A stretch of 64,000 nucleotides of DNA from JACPDI01 sp035463475 (GTDB lineage: Bacteria; Acidobacteriota; Vicinamibacteria; Vicinamibacterales; 2-12-FULL-66-21), in the NCBI GenBank assembly GCA_035463475.1, contig DATHTE010000136.1:16339-80338 (forward strand), in the 5' to 3' direction. Shown here piece after piece: positions 8,576 to 16,622 of the stretch. Made by a program: the position numbers and the translations under genes. Positions within the stretch are counted from its first letter, which is position 1. Every line of letters starts with the position of its first letter. The notes beneath the pieces were generated by a model. That model was not told the DNA's origin. It worked only from the letters and a program-made list of their open reading frames with translations, and did no database searches.

Positions 8576-11538
8576 CAGAAAGTCCATCCCCAGCGAAGAG
8601 AGAGCAGATTGTCGGACGGATCCTCCCTGCCGGGGGTCCGGTTGATCATGTACTCTCCGCGGATTTCGGTGCTGCGACTGATGCGGTAGCCGGCGCCGAA
8701 CTGCCAGCGCCGCACGTCGTAGTCCCAACGATCCGTGCTGCCCGACGCGCGCTCCAGCGTCACGAACCGAATAGCGTTGTAGCGGACGGCAGCAAAGAGC
8801 CCGGGCGCGAGCGTCACCCTGGCCTCCACGTACCCCGACACGTCCCGGGGATGCCCCGACGTCCGGAAAACCTGCCACTCATTGAAGAGTACTTCGCCGC
8901 GGACGCCGACGTGGCCGCGCGTGAAGTTCGCCTCGAGCGCGTACGTTTCCTGCAACTGGCGGTTGACCGCGACGGGCCCTCGATCGTCGGCGACATCGGG
9001 GCGCATGTAGGCGCCGCGGTTGTACGACGCGCCGACCTGCAGTTCGGGCACGACCTGGTAGCTCGCGCGGCCGATAAACGACGGACCCGCCGGCGCCTCG
9101 AGGTCGAAACGGTTCCAGTCGTCGGGTTCGGCGGAGGGCGCGGTGTTCAAGACCGCGGCCGTCAAGGTCCATCCCCGTCCGCCGCCCCCCGCCATGGCGC
9201 CGATCGGGTACGGCACCTCCCAGGCGATCGGCAGCCCCGTCGGCCGGAACCGAGGGTTGTTCTTCCAGTTGAAGACGCCGTCCACGGCCGCGGGCACGAA
9301 ATCCGCCTGCAGGACCGTGCGGTAGTCATAGAGCAAAGGTGGACGGATGAACGGGTCGGCTGCCGTGTGCGCGCGCTGCGGATAGCTGCCGAACGGCGAG
9401 ACGAACTTGCCCGCCTGCAAGGTGAAGTTCTTTCCCACGACGGGCGTGACGCGCACGAATGCCTGCTGCAGATGACCCTGGAGCGAACCTGCCCGCGCGG
9501 GCTGGCCGCGATCGGCGCGCAGTTCCGTTGACAGGTACACCCTGCGGCCGACGAACACGTCCACGAACAACCGCGCGCGCCCCGCGATGAAGGGATCGGT
9601 CTCGGCGAGATGCCACGCGGGCGCGTCCTGGGGAAAGTAGCCCTCGAGATCGGTCTGCAGGCGCGGGCGAACCTGGACGAGGCCTCCGGGCGAAATGTAC
9701 TGCACCCCAAGTTCCGAGAGCGTCGGGAATTCGAGGATCTGCGCGCCGGCCGCGGCCGGGCACAGCAACAACCCGGACAGAACCAGCAACGCCACGGGCG
9801 CGCTGGCGGCCGCCGAACTGCCGGGGCGCTGATGTCGATACGCGTGCACGGAGTACGGCGTGACGGGCCGCGAGAAGCCCTTGAACACGCGCGGTGGCAA
9901 CGGTGTGGCATCTACCTGCTCCGCCACGCGCCGGTAGGTGCCTTCTGCGATCAGCACTTCGCCAGGGCCGGCGTCCGAGCACAGTCGCGAGGCTTCGTTG
10001 ACCGATGCGCCAAGCACCGTGTAGTTGAGCCGCTTCGATGACCCGGTGTTTCCCGCCACGGCCGCGCCGGTATTCACCCCGATACCAATGCTGAACGGAG
10101 GATCGCCGCGGGCCTGCCGGCGCGCGTTCAGCGCTTCGGTCCGCTCGCGCAGCTTCAGGGCCGCTCGCACCGCGCAGAGCGCGTGATCGGGTTGCGCCAT
10201 CGGCGCGCCGAACAGCGCCATCACCTCATCGCCAACGTACTTGTCGACCACCCCTCCTTCCTCCTCGATGGACAACGCCGCGAGCTCGAGCCAGTCGTTC
10301 AGCATCGCGATGACCTGCTCGGGCGCGATGTGCTCCGTCAGCGCGGTGAATCCCCGGATGTCGGCGAAGAGCGTCGTGACCTCGCGTGTCTCGCCGCCGA
10401 GCCGGATCTCCCCTTTCATGAGCTCCTCGGCGACGCGCGGCGACACGACCTTGTCGAGCACGCCGCGATAGCGCTCCTTGAGGAGCAGACCCTGCGTCAT
10501 CTGGTTGAAGGCGTCGGCGAACGTGCCGAGCTCGTCGCGATACGGAACGTGGACGCTGAAATCGTAATCGCCGCGCCGCACCCGCTCCGTCGCGGCGACG
10601 AGCGTGCGTATGGGGCTGGTCAGCCCCTTCGAGAGGACACCCCCGAGAAGGAGCGCGAGGCCGAGCGCCACCATGGCGGCGATGATCTCCACGAACTGAA
10701 TCCGGTCGAACGGGGCGAGGACATCGTCCAGCGGCACGGCGACGACGGCCGAGATGCCTGCGGCGCCGGGCAACGGGCTCGACACCAGCGCGAGGCGCCG
10801 GTCGTCAACGGTGGTGAAGACCGCGCCGCTCGCCCGCGTCGCGTCGAGCATGCGATCGCGAAGCGCGGAGTCTCCCACATCCGGCGTTGCGGCGACGCAC
10901 CGGCCGTTCGCCGCGAAGCAGACGGGCGCTTCGACGATGTCGCCGAGCCGGGAGGCGACTTCCTTGTCAACCGGGAAGCCGATGGTGAGTGTGCCGACGC
11001 TTTCGCCGAACAGCTCCAGCCCGTGGCGCTGGACGGCAAACAACGTTCCGTGAAACACGCGATAGCCGGTCGCGACAGCTTCCGGGTCTGCGCCCGCCTG
11101 GGCGAGCGCATCAACACCCTCCTCGGAGTCGGCAACGCGTTCGCCGTTCAGCAGCGTGACGACCGGCCGTCCCGTCCTGTCGGCGAAGGCAACGAGCCCC
11201 TGCTGGAGCTCGGCGAGGGTGAGCTCGTAGCGGACCTGATCCACGAACTCGCCGGCGTCTGCGCCGCCGAGCGCGGCGTCCAGGGCCGCGGCGATGCGGA
11301 TGGAGCCGGTGAGCCGCCCGGCAATCCGTTCCAGATCCGCGCGGCGCATTCGCTCGACCTCGGCCAGCGCCCGGAGCGCGCGGTCCGCCGCGCGGTGTAC
11401 CACCGACTCGACCTGCCGATCGGTGTAATAGCGGACCACCGCGAGGCTCGCGAGGCCGAGCAGGGCGACACTGCCGACGAGGGCGATCAGGAGCTTGATC
11501 CTGAAGCTGACGTCGAGTAGGCGCGCCAACCTGATCAT
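8575..11538 (-). CDS. Class III nucleotide cyclase fused to outer-membrane porin-like barrel, 987 aa
   Basis: The first part is a receptor cyclase: a membrane helix at about 13-32, a periplasmic sensor region, a second helix near 285-305, HAMP, and a catalytic domain with both metal aspartates (TTLFADIRGF; DKYVGDEVMALFG) and the Asn/Arg pair (VNEASRL). The frame then continues without a stop into a hydrophobic segment ending AAAGA|Q at residue 600, which looks like a complete internal signal peptide. The last 388 residues resemble phosphate-selective (OprO/P-like) porins (AGKFVSPFG, C-terminal WGWTF). The membrane topology is self-consistent: the internal segment would return the chain to the periplasm and could be cut by signal peptidase. 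A GTG at codon 564 could also start the barrel alone. Its ATG overlaps the cupredoxin stop (ATGA). Confidence 0.85.
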   Translation of the reverse strand: MIRLARLLDVSFRIKLLIALVGSVALLGLASLAVVRYYTDRQVESVVHRAADRALRALAEVERMRRADLERIAGRLTGSIRIAAALDAALGGADAGEFVDQVRYELTLAELQQGLVAFADRTGRPVVTLLNGERVADSEEGVDALAQAGADPEAVATGYRVFHGTLFAVQRHGLELFGESVGTLTIGFPVDKEVASRLGDIVEAPVCFAANGRCVAATPDVGDSALRDRMLDATRASGAVFTTVDDRRLALVSSPLPGAAGISAVVAVPLDDVLAPFDRIQFVEIIAAMVALGLALLLGGVLSKGLTSPIRTLVAATERVRRGDYDFSVHVPYRDELGTFADAFNQMTQGLLLKERYRGVLDKVVSPRVAEELMKGEIRLGGETREVTTLFADIRGFTALTEHIAPEQVIAMLNDWLELAALSIEEEGGVVDKYVGDEVMALFGAPMAQPDHALCAVRAALKLRERTEALNARRQARGDPPFSIGIGVNTGAAVAGNTGSSKRLNYTVLGASVNEASRLCSDAGPGEVLIAEGTYRRVAEQVDATPLPPRVFKGFSRPVTPYSVHAYRHQRPGSSAAASAPVALLVLSGLLLCPAAAGAQILEFPTLSELGVQYISPGGLVQVRPRLQTDLEGYFPQDAPAWHLAETDPFIAGRARLFVDVFVGRRVYLSTELRADRGQPARAGSLQGHLQQAFVRVTPVVGKNFTLQAGKFVSPFGSYPQRAHTAADPFIRPPLLYDYRTVLQADFVPAAVDGVFNWKNNPRFRPTGLPIAWEVPYPIGAMAGGGGRGWTLTAAVLNTAPSAEPDDWNRFDLEAPAGPSFIGRASYQVVPELQVGASYNRGAYMRPDVADDRGPVAVNRQLQETYALEANFTRGHVGVRGEVLFNEWQVFRTSGHPRDVSGYVEARVTLAPGLFAAVRYNAIRFVTLERASGSTDRWDYDVRRWQFGAGYRISRSTEIRGEYMINRTPGREDPSDNLLSLRWGWTF

Positions 11539-12299
11539 GTCTTCGGGGTCACGCGAGCCACGCCGCCCTCCGGCACGTCGACCTCGACAACGCGCGCGCG
11601 TCGATCGAAGTGTTCGATCGCCACGCTGTGGCGGCCGGCCGGGATGCCCTCGATCCGGAAGCGCCCGGTTTCAGGAACGATGGCGTAGTAGGGGTTCTCG
11701 ACGACGACGACCGCGGCGCGCATCCATTTGTGGACCTCGCACAGGACCTTGACGTACCCGGGCCGGTCGAAGGCGACCGTCTTGAACTCGCCGCGCCGGT
11801 ACCTCCCCAGGTCAAAGCGTCGGGGGCGCGAATAGGAAAAGACGTTGTGAAACACCGGGTCGGCGTTCGGGAACTTCACTTCCGCGCCGACGGGCACGAC
11901 GAGGATGCTGGGATCGAACGCCTCGCCGCGTTGCGTGAGTTCCAGCCGGCCGGACGGCCGGCCGGGGGCCGCCGGCATGACTCCCTGCACGGAGACGACG
12001 ACCGGGATGGGCTGTATCTCGCGCGCTTCGCCGGTAGCGGACACGTACATCTCGCCGGTCCTGGCGGCCGCGTGGGCCGGGAGCGCGATCTCTCCCTCGA
12101 TGGCGCCCGTGCCTGGAAGGCCCGTCCGATGGCGTGCGGGAGCGCCGGGCTCGCCGGCGACAGTGACCGCGAGCAGCACGCTCAGCAGAATGGCGATCGT
12201 GGGTGGCGGCCAGAAGGCCAGACGTGTCGATTCGATCCTCGTGCGCAGCGGCTCCATCGCATTCAGCTCGGCCATCGTTCCCGCCCCGCGGGCACTCAT
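11535..12299 (-). CDS. Membrane-anchored or secreted cupredoxin with regulatory-like C-terminus, 254 aa
   Basis: An N-terminal hydrophobic segment (about 32-50) precedes a cupredoxin-like domain with candidate type I copper ligands: a His in FHNVFSYS, then Cys, His and Met in CEVHKWM. The Cys-x2-His-x2-Met spacing matches that recalled for amicyanin. The last 55 residues (RFRIEGIPAGRHSVAIEHFD) resemble a carboxypeptidase-regulatory-like beta sandwich. Such proteins are often labelled methylamine utilization protein. The stop is coupled by ATGA to the cyclase-barrel gene, so copper or redox sensing upstream of the cyclase is possible but not shown. Three Met codons (1, 9, 15) could start it; I keep the longest. 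Confidence 0.75.
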   Translation of the reverse strand: MSARGAGTMAELNAMEPLRTRIESTRLAFWPPPTIAILLSVLLAVTVAGEPGAPARHRTGLPGTGAIEGEIALPAHAAARTGEMYVSATGEAREIQPIPVVVSVQGVMPAAPGRPSGRLELTQRGEAFDPSILVVPVGAEVKFPNADPVFHNVFSYSRPRRFDLGRYRRGEFKTVAFDRPGYVKVLCEVHKWMRAAVVVVENPYYAIVPETGRFRIEGIPAGRHSVAIEHFDRRARVVEVDVPEGGVARVTPKT

Positions 12300-12419
12300 G
12301 AAAGAGGGCGGGTATCTTAGCAGATTGAGGGAGCCGCCTCGGCAGGGGCGGTCGTGGCCGCCCCGCGCCCGCGTCAGCGTTGACTTTTCGCCTCGGTTTG
12401 GTCGGTCTTGAGGGTGAAG

Positions 12420-12449
12420 AGGCCCCGGCGCTCATCGCCTCCGGGGCCT
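12420..12449 (-). terminator. Hairpin after the aldehyde oxidoreductase operon
   Basis: A perfect 9-bp stem AGGCCCCGG/CCGGGGCCT with a 12-base loop lies 62 bases beyond the stop of the FAD-subunit gene and before the cupredoxin gene. The following minus-strand bases are pyrimidine-rich (CTTCACCCTC) but there is no true U-run, so it is a likely but weak intrinsic terminator. The rest of the 211-base gap shows nothing recognisable. Confidence 0.5.
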
Positions 12450-12510
12450 GACTCAGCTCGGACGTCGCGGGTGCGCGAAGCGCCCTTCAGGCGTGGTGGT
12501 GCTCGCCTGT

Positions 12511-13500
12511 TCAGGTGGTCCTTCTCTGGGCCGGCGCCATCGTTTCCAGCACCTCCTGCACCAGCCCGCGGAACATCGCGAGCTTGTAGCCGTTCTGCTC
12601 GAGCGCTACCGCGCCCTTGATCGCCGCGGCCGCCGCCAGGCCGATTGTCTTCGAATCGAGACGGCTGCCGACGAGCACCTTCTCCGCGTCCATGGCGCGC
12701 CACGGAACCGGCGCGGCCGCTCCAAGCACCACGCGCGCGCCAGCGACCTTACCCTGTTTGAACGACAGCGCCACGGCGAGGCCGGCGAGCGCGAAGTCCC
12801 ACGCGCCGCGCGCCCGGACCTTGCGGTAGGTGCTCACGAAATCAGGGGGCGGCGCTGGAACGATGACCTCGATGAGGATCTCCCCCGTTTCGAGCACGTT
12901 CTCCTTCGTCGCGTCCTGCTCGGGCAGGACGAAGAACGACTCGATCGGCACCGTCCGGCTACCGCGCGGCCCGGCAATCCTCACGCGCGCGCCGAGCGCC
13001 ACTAACGCCGTCGCCGTGTCCGAGGGGTGGACCATCAGGCAGGAGCTGCCGCCGAAAATGCAGTGATACTGGTTCTCTCCGCCCATCGCGAAGCAGGAGT
13101 CGCCCCCCTTTCGCGTGCACGGGAAGTCGCCGCGGAAGTACCAGCAGCGCGGACGCTGGCACAGGTTGCCGCCGAGCGTCCCCTGATTCCGCAACTGCGG
13201 GCTGCCGACCGACCCCGCCGCCCGTGCCAGCGCACCGTATCGCTGGTTCACCAGTGGGTGGCTCGCCACCTCCGCAATCGTGGCGAGCGCGCCGATCCGC
13301 AGCGCCCCGTCCGCCTCGCTGATCCCGCGCAACTCCGCGACGCGGGTCAGGCTCACCACTGTCCTGACCTCCTGAACCCCATCGCGCAGGCAACCGATCA
13401 GGTCCGTCCCGCCGGCGAGCACCTTCGCTCTGGCGGCGCCCGCGTGCGCGATCGCCTGGCCGAGCGTCGCCGGTCGCACGTAAGCGAAATTCGGAACCAT
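12511..13500 (-). CDS. FAD-binding subunit of molybdenum aldehyde oxidoreductase (PaoB-like), 329 aa
   Basis: Belongs to the CoxM/PaoB FAD-binding family: AKVLAGGTDLIG near residues 25-36 and GTLGGNLCQRPRC near 110 are the two flavin-binding stretches. The region after it (about 113-155) is Cys-rich (CQRPRCWYF, FPCTR, DSCFAM, YHCIFGGSSC). This matches the extra loop that carries a [4Fe-4S] cluster in PaoB and in 4-hydroxybenzoyl-CoA reductase. It passes electrons from the molybdenum subunit to an acceptor. It is the third gene of the operon, three bases after the large subunit. Confidence 0.9.
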   Translation of the reverse strand: MVPNFAYVRPATLGQAIAHAGAARAKVLAGGTDLIGCLRDGVQEVRTVVSLTRVAELRGISEADGALRIGALATIAEVASHPLVNQRYGALARAAGSVGSPQLRNQGTLGGNLCQRPRCWYFRGDFPCTRKGGDSCFAMGGENQYHCIFGGSSCLMVHPSDTATALVALGARVRIAGPRGSRTVPIESFFVLPEQDATKENVLETGEILIEVIVPAPPPDFVSTYRKVRARGAWDFALAGLAVALSFKQGKVAGARVVLGAAAPVPWRAMDAEKVLVGSRLDSKTIGLAAAAAIKGAVALEQNGYKLAMFRGLVQEVLETMAPAQRRTT

Positions 13501-13503
13501 CGC

Positions 13504-15825
13504 TCACCCCTCCTTCCGACCGGACTTCGACGCCGGTTTGTTGAGCGCGGCGCAGATGGCCGCGGGACTGATCGGCGAGTCGGTCATCCTGACGCCAATC
13601 GCGTTGTAGATCGCGTTCGCAACGACCGACGCCGCCGGAACCGTGGCCGGCTCGCCGAGGCCCTTCGCCCCGGTCGTGTTGCACACCGCGTCGTGCGGAT
13701 CGATGGCGATCACCGTCTTCTCCCCCGGCACGTCGAGCATCGTCGGGATCTTGTAGTCGTGCCAGTTCGCGTTGACCATCTTGCCCGTGTGCGCGCGGTC
13801 GAGCACACGCCCTTCGGTTAGCGCCAGCCCGATGCCCATGGTGATTCCGCCGATCACCTGGTTGTCGTACGTGAGGCGGTTCATGACCCGACCGCTGTCC
13901 TGGGCAGCCACGTATCGGACCAGTCGCACCTCGCCCGTCAGCGTATTGACCTCCACTTCGGCGAAATGCGCGGCGAAGGGGTTGATGGCCCTGCCTTCCG
14001 GATTCGGCCCGCGATAGCCGACGCCGACGATGAGACCGGAGCGCTGTAACCCGGTGATCTCGCCGATCGCCAGCTTCTTTGCGGGGTCCTTTGCGGACAC
14101 GACGAGGCCCTCCCGCAACTCCAGATCGCCCGCCTCCACCTTCAGCTGTTCGGCCGCCAGCGCCAGGAGTTGCCGCTTGACCTCGAGCGCGGCGGCCCTG
14201 CCCGCGGGCGCTTCGGTGGGAACCGTTTTCGAGCCGCCGCTGGGGGTCGCGAACTGCGTCGTGCCGGTATCCGCGTGCTCGATCGAGATCGTCGAGAGCG
14301 GCACGCCCAGCTCCTCGGCCACGATCTGCGCCATCCAGGTCTTGGTACCGCACCCGTTGTCGCTCGCGCCCATGTTGATGTTGACGCTGGCATCCGTGAA
14401 CAGCTTCACGATCACCGTGGATGGAGGACTGCCGCCGCCTCCCTGCCACATGCCGCCCGCCACTCCGACGCCGCGTCGGATGTGCCCCGTCGCTTTGACT
14501 CGGCGGCGCGCTTCCTTCCAGCCGAACGCCCTGGCGCCCTCGAGGAGGCAGTCCTTGAACCCCGTGCTCGTGTACGGCAGGTTGTTGCGGGCCTGGCTGA
14601 CCGTCGGCACGTTCTTCACCCGGAACTCCACCGGGTCCATGCCAATCGCTTCCGCGAGTGCGTCCATCATCTGCTCGAGCGCCCAGTTCCCCTGCGGGTG
14701 CCCCGGTGCACGAAACGCACGCGCGGGTCCGGCGTTGGTGTAGGCGTCGGTGGCCTCCGTGCGCACGTGAGGACATAGATAGAGGTCGCGCACCTGGAAG
14801 TCGACGCTGCCGACTCCCGCATAAGCCCCGCCTGTGCCGAGCGTCTTCAACTCGAGCGCGGTCAGCGTCCCGTCCTTCCTCACGCCCGCCTTGATCTTCA
14901 TCGTCACCGGCGGCCGGTTGCCCTGGCAGAGCAGGCTCTCCTCGCGCGTGACGAACAACTTCACCGGACGCGCTGTCCGCTTCGCGAGCAGGGCCGCGAT
15001 GATCGTCTGCTTGCTTGGTCCCAGCTTGCTGCCGAACCCGCCCCCCATGTAGTGCCCGATGACGCGTACGCTCGCCAGCGGCAGCTTCAAGGCGCGCGCG
15101 ACGCCTGCCTGGACGGCGTAGACGCCCTGCGTGGACTCCCACAGCGTGAGGCGATTGCCGTCCCATCGGGCCACGCAGCCGTGTGTCTCGGTCGGCGTGT
15201 GAATCTGGCACGCCGTCCGGTACGTCTGCTCGAGGACGACATCCGCCGCGGCGAACCCCTTGGCCACGTCGCCGCGCTCGTAGGGCTGGGGCGTGCCGGC
15301 GCGGTTGCCCGCGGTGTGGATCGCCGGCGCGTTCCCGTCGAGCGCACGTTCCTCGCTGACCACGTACGGCAGGACGTCGTACTCGACCGCGATCGCGCGG
15401 ATCGCGTCCCATGCCTGATACGGAGTCTCCGCGGCGACCGCGGCCACCTCATCCCCCTCGTACCGGCAGTGCGGATCGAAAAGGCGGCTCAAGGATCCCG
15501 CGCGTGTCGAGTACCACGGCACCTCGAACCCGGACGTCGATCCGCTGACAACGGCGTGCACGCCCGGCATCTTCTCCGCGGCGGCGATGTCCACCTTCTT
15601 CACCATCGCGTGCGCGTGCGGGCAGCGCAGGATGGCGGCGTGAAGCAGGTCGGGCATCGTGACGTCCGAGGGAAACGTGGCGGATCCGCTGACGCGTTCG
15701 TACGCGTCCACGCGAGGAAGCGGCTTGCCGATGACGGCCGTCTCGCCCCAGGGCTCGGGCGCCTCCGCGGGCTGTGGCGTTTCGGGGACTGGACCTTCGA
15801 TGTAGTACCGATCGTTGTCGCTCAT
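13504..15825 (-). CDS. Molybdenum-binding large subunit of aldehyde oxidoreductase (PaoC-like), 773 aa
   Basis: Xanthine dehydrogenase family large subunit of usual length. Visible motifs are the molybdopterin loop MGGGFGSK, FRAPGHPQGNWALEQ, the late Gly-rich loop GCGTKTW and GAKGLGEP, whose Glu is the family's catalytic base. It would hydroxylate aldehydes or aromatic heterocycles using molybdopterin cytosine dinucleotide. It has no signal of its own, which fits transport to the periplasm by hitch-hiking on the Tat-signalled small subunit, as in E. coli PaoABC. The PaoD-type chaperone is not in the window. Substrate unresolved. Confidence 0.92.
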   Translation of the reverse strand: MSDNDRYYIEGPVPETPQPAEAPEPWGETAVIGKPLPRVDAYERVSGSATFPSDVTMPDLLHAAILRCPHAHAMVKKVDIAAAEKMPGVHAVVSGSTSGFEVPWYSTRAGSLSRLFDPHCRYEGDEVAAVAAETPYQAWDAIRAIAVEYDVLPYVVSEERALDGNAPAIHTAGNRAGTPQPYERGDVAKGFAAADVVLEQTYRTACQIHTPTETHGCVARWDGNRLTLWESTQGVYAVQAGVARALKLPLASVRVIGHYMGGGFGSKLGPSKQTIIAALLAKRTARPVKLFVTREESLLCQGNRPPVTMKIKAGVRKDGTLTALELKTLGTGGAYAGVGSVDFQVRDLYLCPHVRTEATDAYTNAGPARAFRAPGHPQGNWALEQMMDALAEAIGMDPVEFRVKNVPTVSQARNNLPYTSTGFKDCLLEGARAFGWKEARRRVKATGHIRRGVGVAGGMWQGGGGSPPSTVIVKLFTDASVNINMGASDNGCGTKTWMAQIVAEELGVPLSTISIEHADTGTTQFATPSGGSKTVPTEAPAGRAAALEVKRQLLALAAEQLKVEAGDLELREGLVVSAKDPAKKLAIGEITGLQRSGLIVGVGYRGPNPEGRAINPFAAHFAEVEVNTLTGEVRLVRYVAAQDSGRVMNRLTYDNQVIGGITMGIGLALTEGRVLDRAHTGKMVNANWHDYKIPTMLDVPGEKTVIAIDPHDAVCNTTGAKGLGEPATVPAASVVANAIYNAIGVRMTDSPISPAAICAALNKPASKSGRKEG

Positions 15826-15837
15826 GGTCGTTCCCCT

Positions 15838-16458
15838 TCACGCTTTCCGCAGTTCGGCCGCACGTTCGACCGCCCGGCAGATGTGCCCGTAGGACCCGCA
15901 GCGGCAGACGTTGCCGCTCATGCCTTCGCGGATTTGATCGAGCGTCGGGTGTGGATTCGCGCGGAGCAACCCCTCGGCGGCCACGACCTGGCCTGGCGTG
16001 CAATAGCCGCACTGGAATGCATCCCGCTCGACGAACGCCTGCTGCACCGGCCCGAGATCTTCGCCGCGCATCAGCCCCTCGACGGTCGTCACCTCGGTGT
16101 CTTCGGCCTCGAGGGCCAGCGTCATGCAGGCGTAGCGCGGAACGCCGTCGATCAGGACGGTGCAGGTGCCGCACTCGCCGCGCTCGCAGCCCACCTTGGT
16201 GCCGGACAATCCGAGTTCGTGGCGGATGACGTACAAGAGCGACCACCGCGGCTCGACGAGCAGACGGTGACGCCTTCCGTTGACCGTCAGCGAGACGGCC
16301 GTCATGTCTTCCGGCCGCTGAATCTCTTGTGGCGGACGTGCCTCCGCCTTTCCGAGAGCGACAGCGCCGATCGCGCCTGCGCCCGCGGACTGGATGAAGC
16401 TCCGGCGGCTCACCCCTTGCGGGGACTCCGTCCTCGCATCGCCAGATTTCTTGCCCAT
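15838..16458 (-). CDS. [2Fe-2S] subunit with Tat signal (PaoA-like), 206 aa
   Basis: N-terminal Tat signal with SRRSFIQSAGAGA (residues 17-29), then a plant-type ferredoxin domain (CERGECGTC followed by a Cys in YACMTL) and a second, helical [2Fe-2S] domain (QCGYCTPGQ, NVCRCGSYG). It is first in the order small-large-FAD, with 12 bases to the next gene, as in paoABC. The signal implies that the folded complex is exported to the periplasm. The divergent GH2 gene starts about 165 bases away, so the gap probably carries promoters for both. Confidence 0.93.
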   Translation of the reverse strand: MGKKSGDARTESPQGVSRRSFIQSAGAGAIGAVALGKAEARPPQEIQRPEDMTAVSLTVNGRRHRLLVEPRWSLLYVIRHELGLSGTKVGCERGECGTCTVLIDGVPRYACMTLALEAEDTEVTTVEGLMRGEDLGPVQQAFVERDAFQCGYCTPGQVVAAEGLLRANPHPTLDQIREGMSGNVCRCGSYGHICRAVERAAELRKA

Positions 16459-16622
16459 GTGGAATCCTCTGCAGCCCGCGGGTCTACCGGGGCGACTGCG
16501 CTCGCACGGCTGGCAGGCTCGCCGGACGGGCTGCGGTGAGTTGTGGACGCGGTGATTGGCTTATAGTGCCGTGCAGCCGGCGTTGTCAACGCCTCGTTCG
16601 CGACGCCTGCGGAGGCCCTGCC

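Noticed and set aside
12959..15412. 817-codon frame within the aldehyde oxidoreductase genes
   Set aside because: Same strand but another frame, crossing the boundary of two certain genes; low-complexity Gly/Arg/Ala composition.
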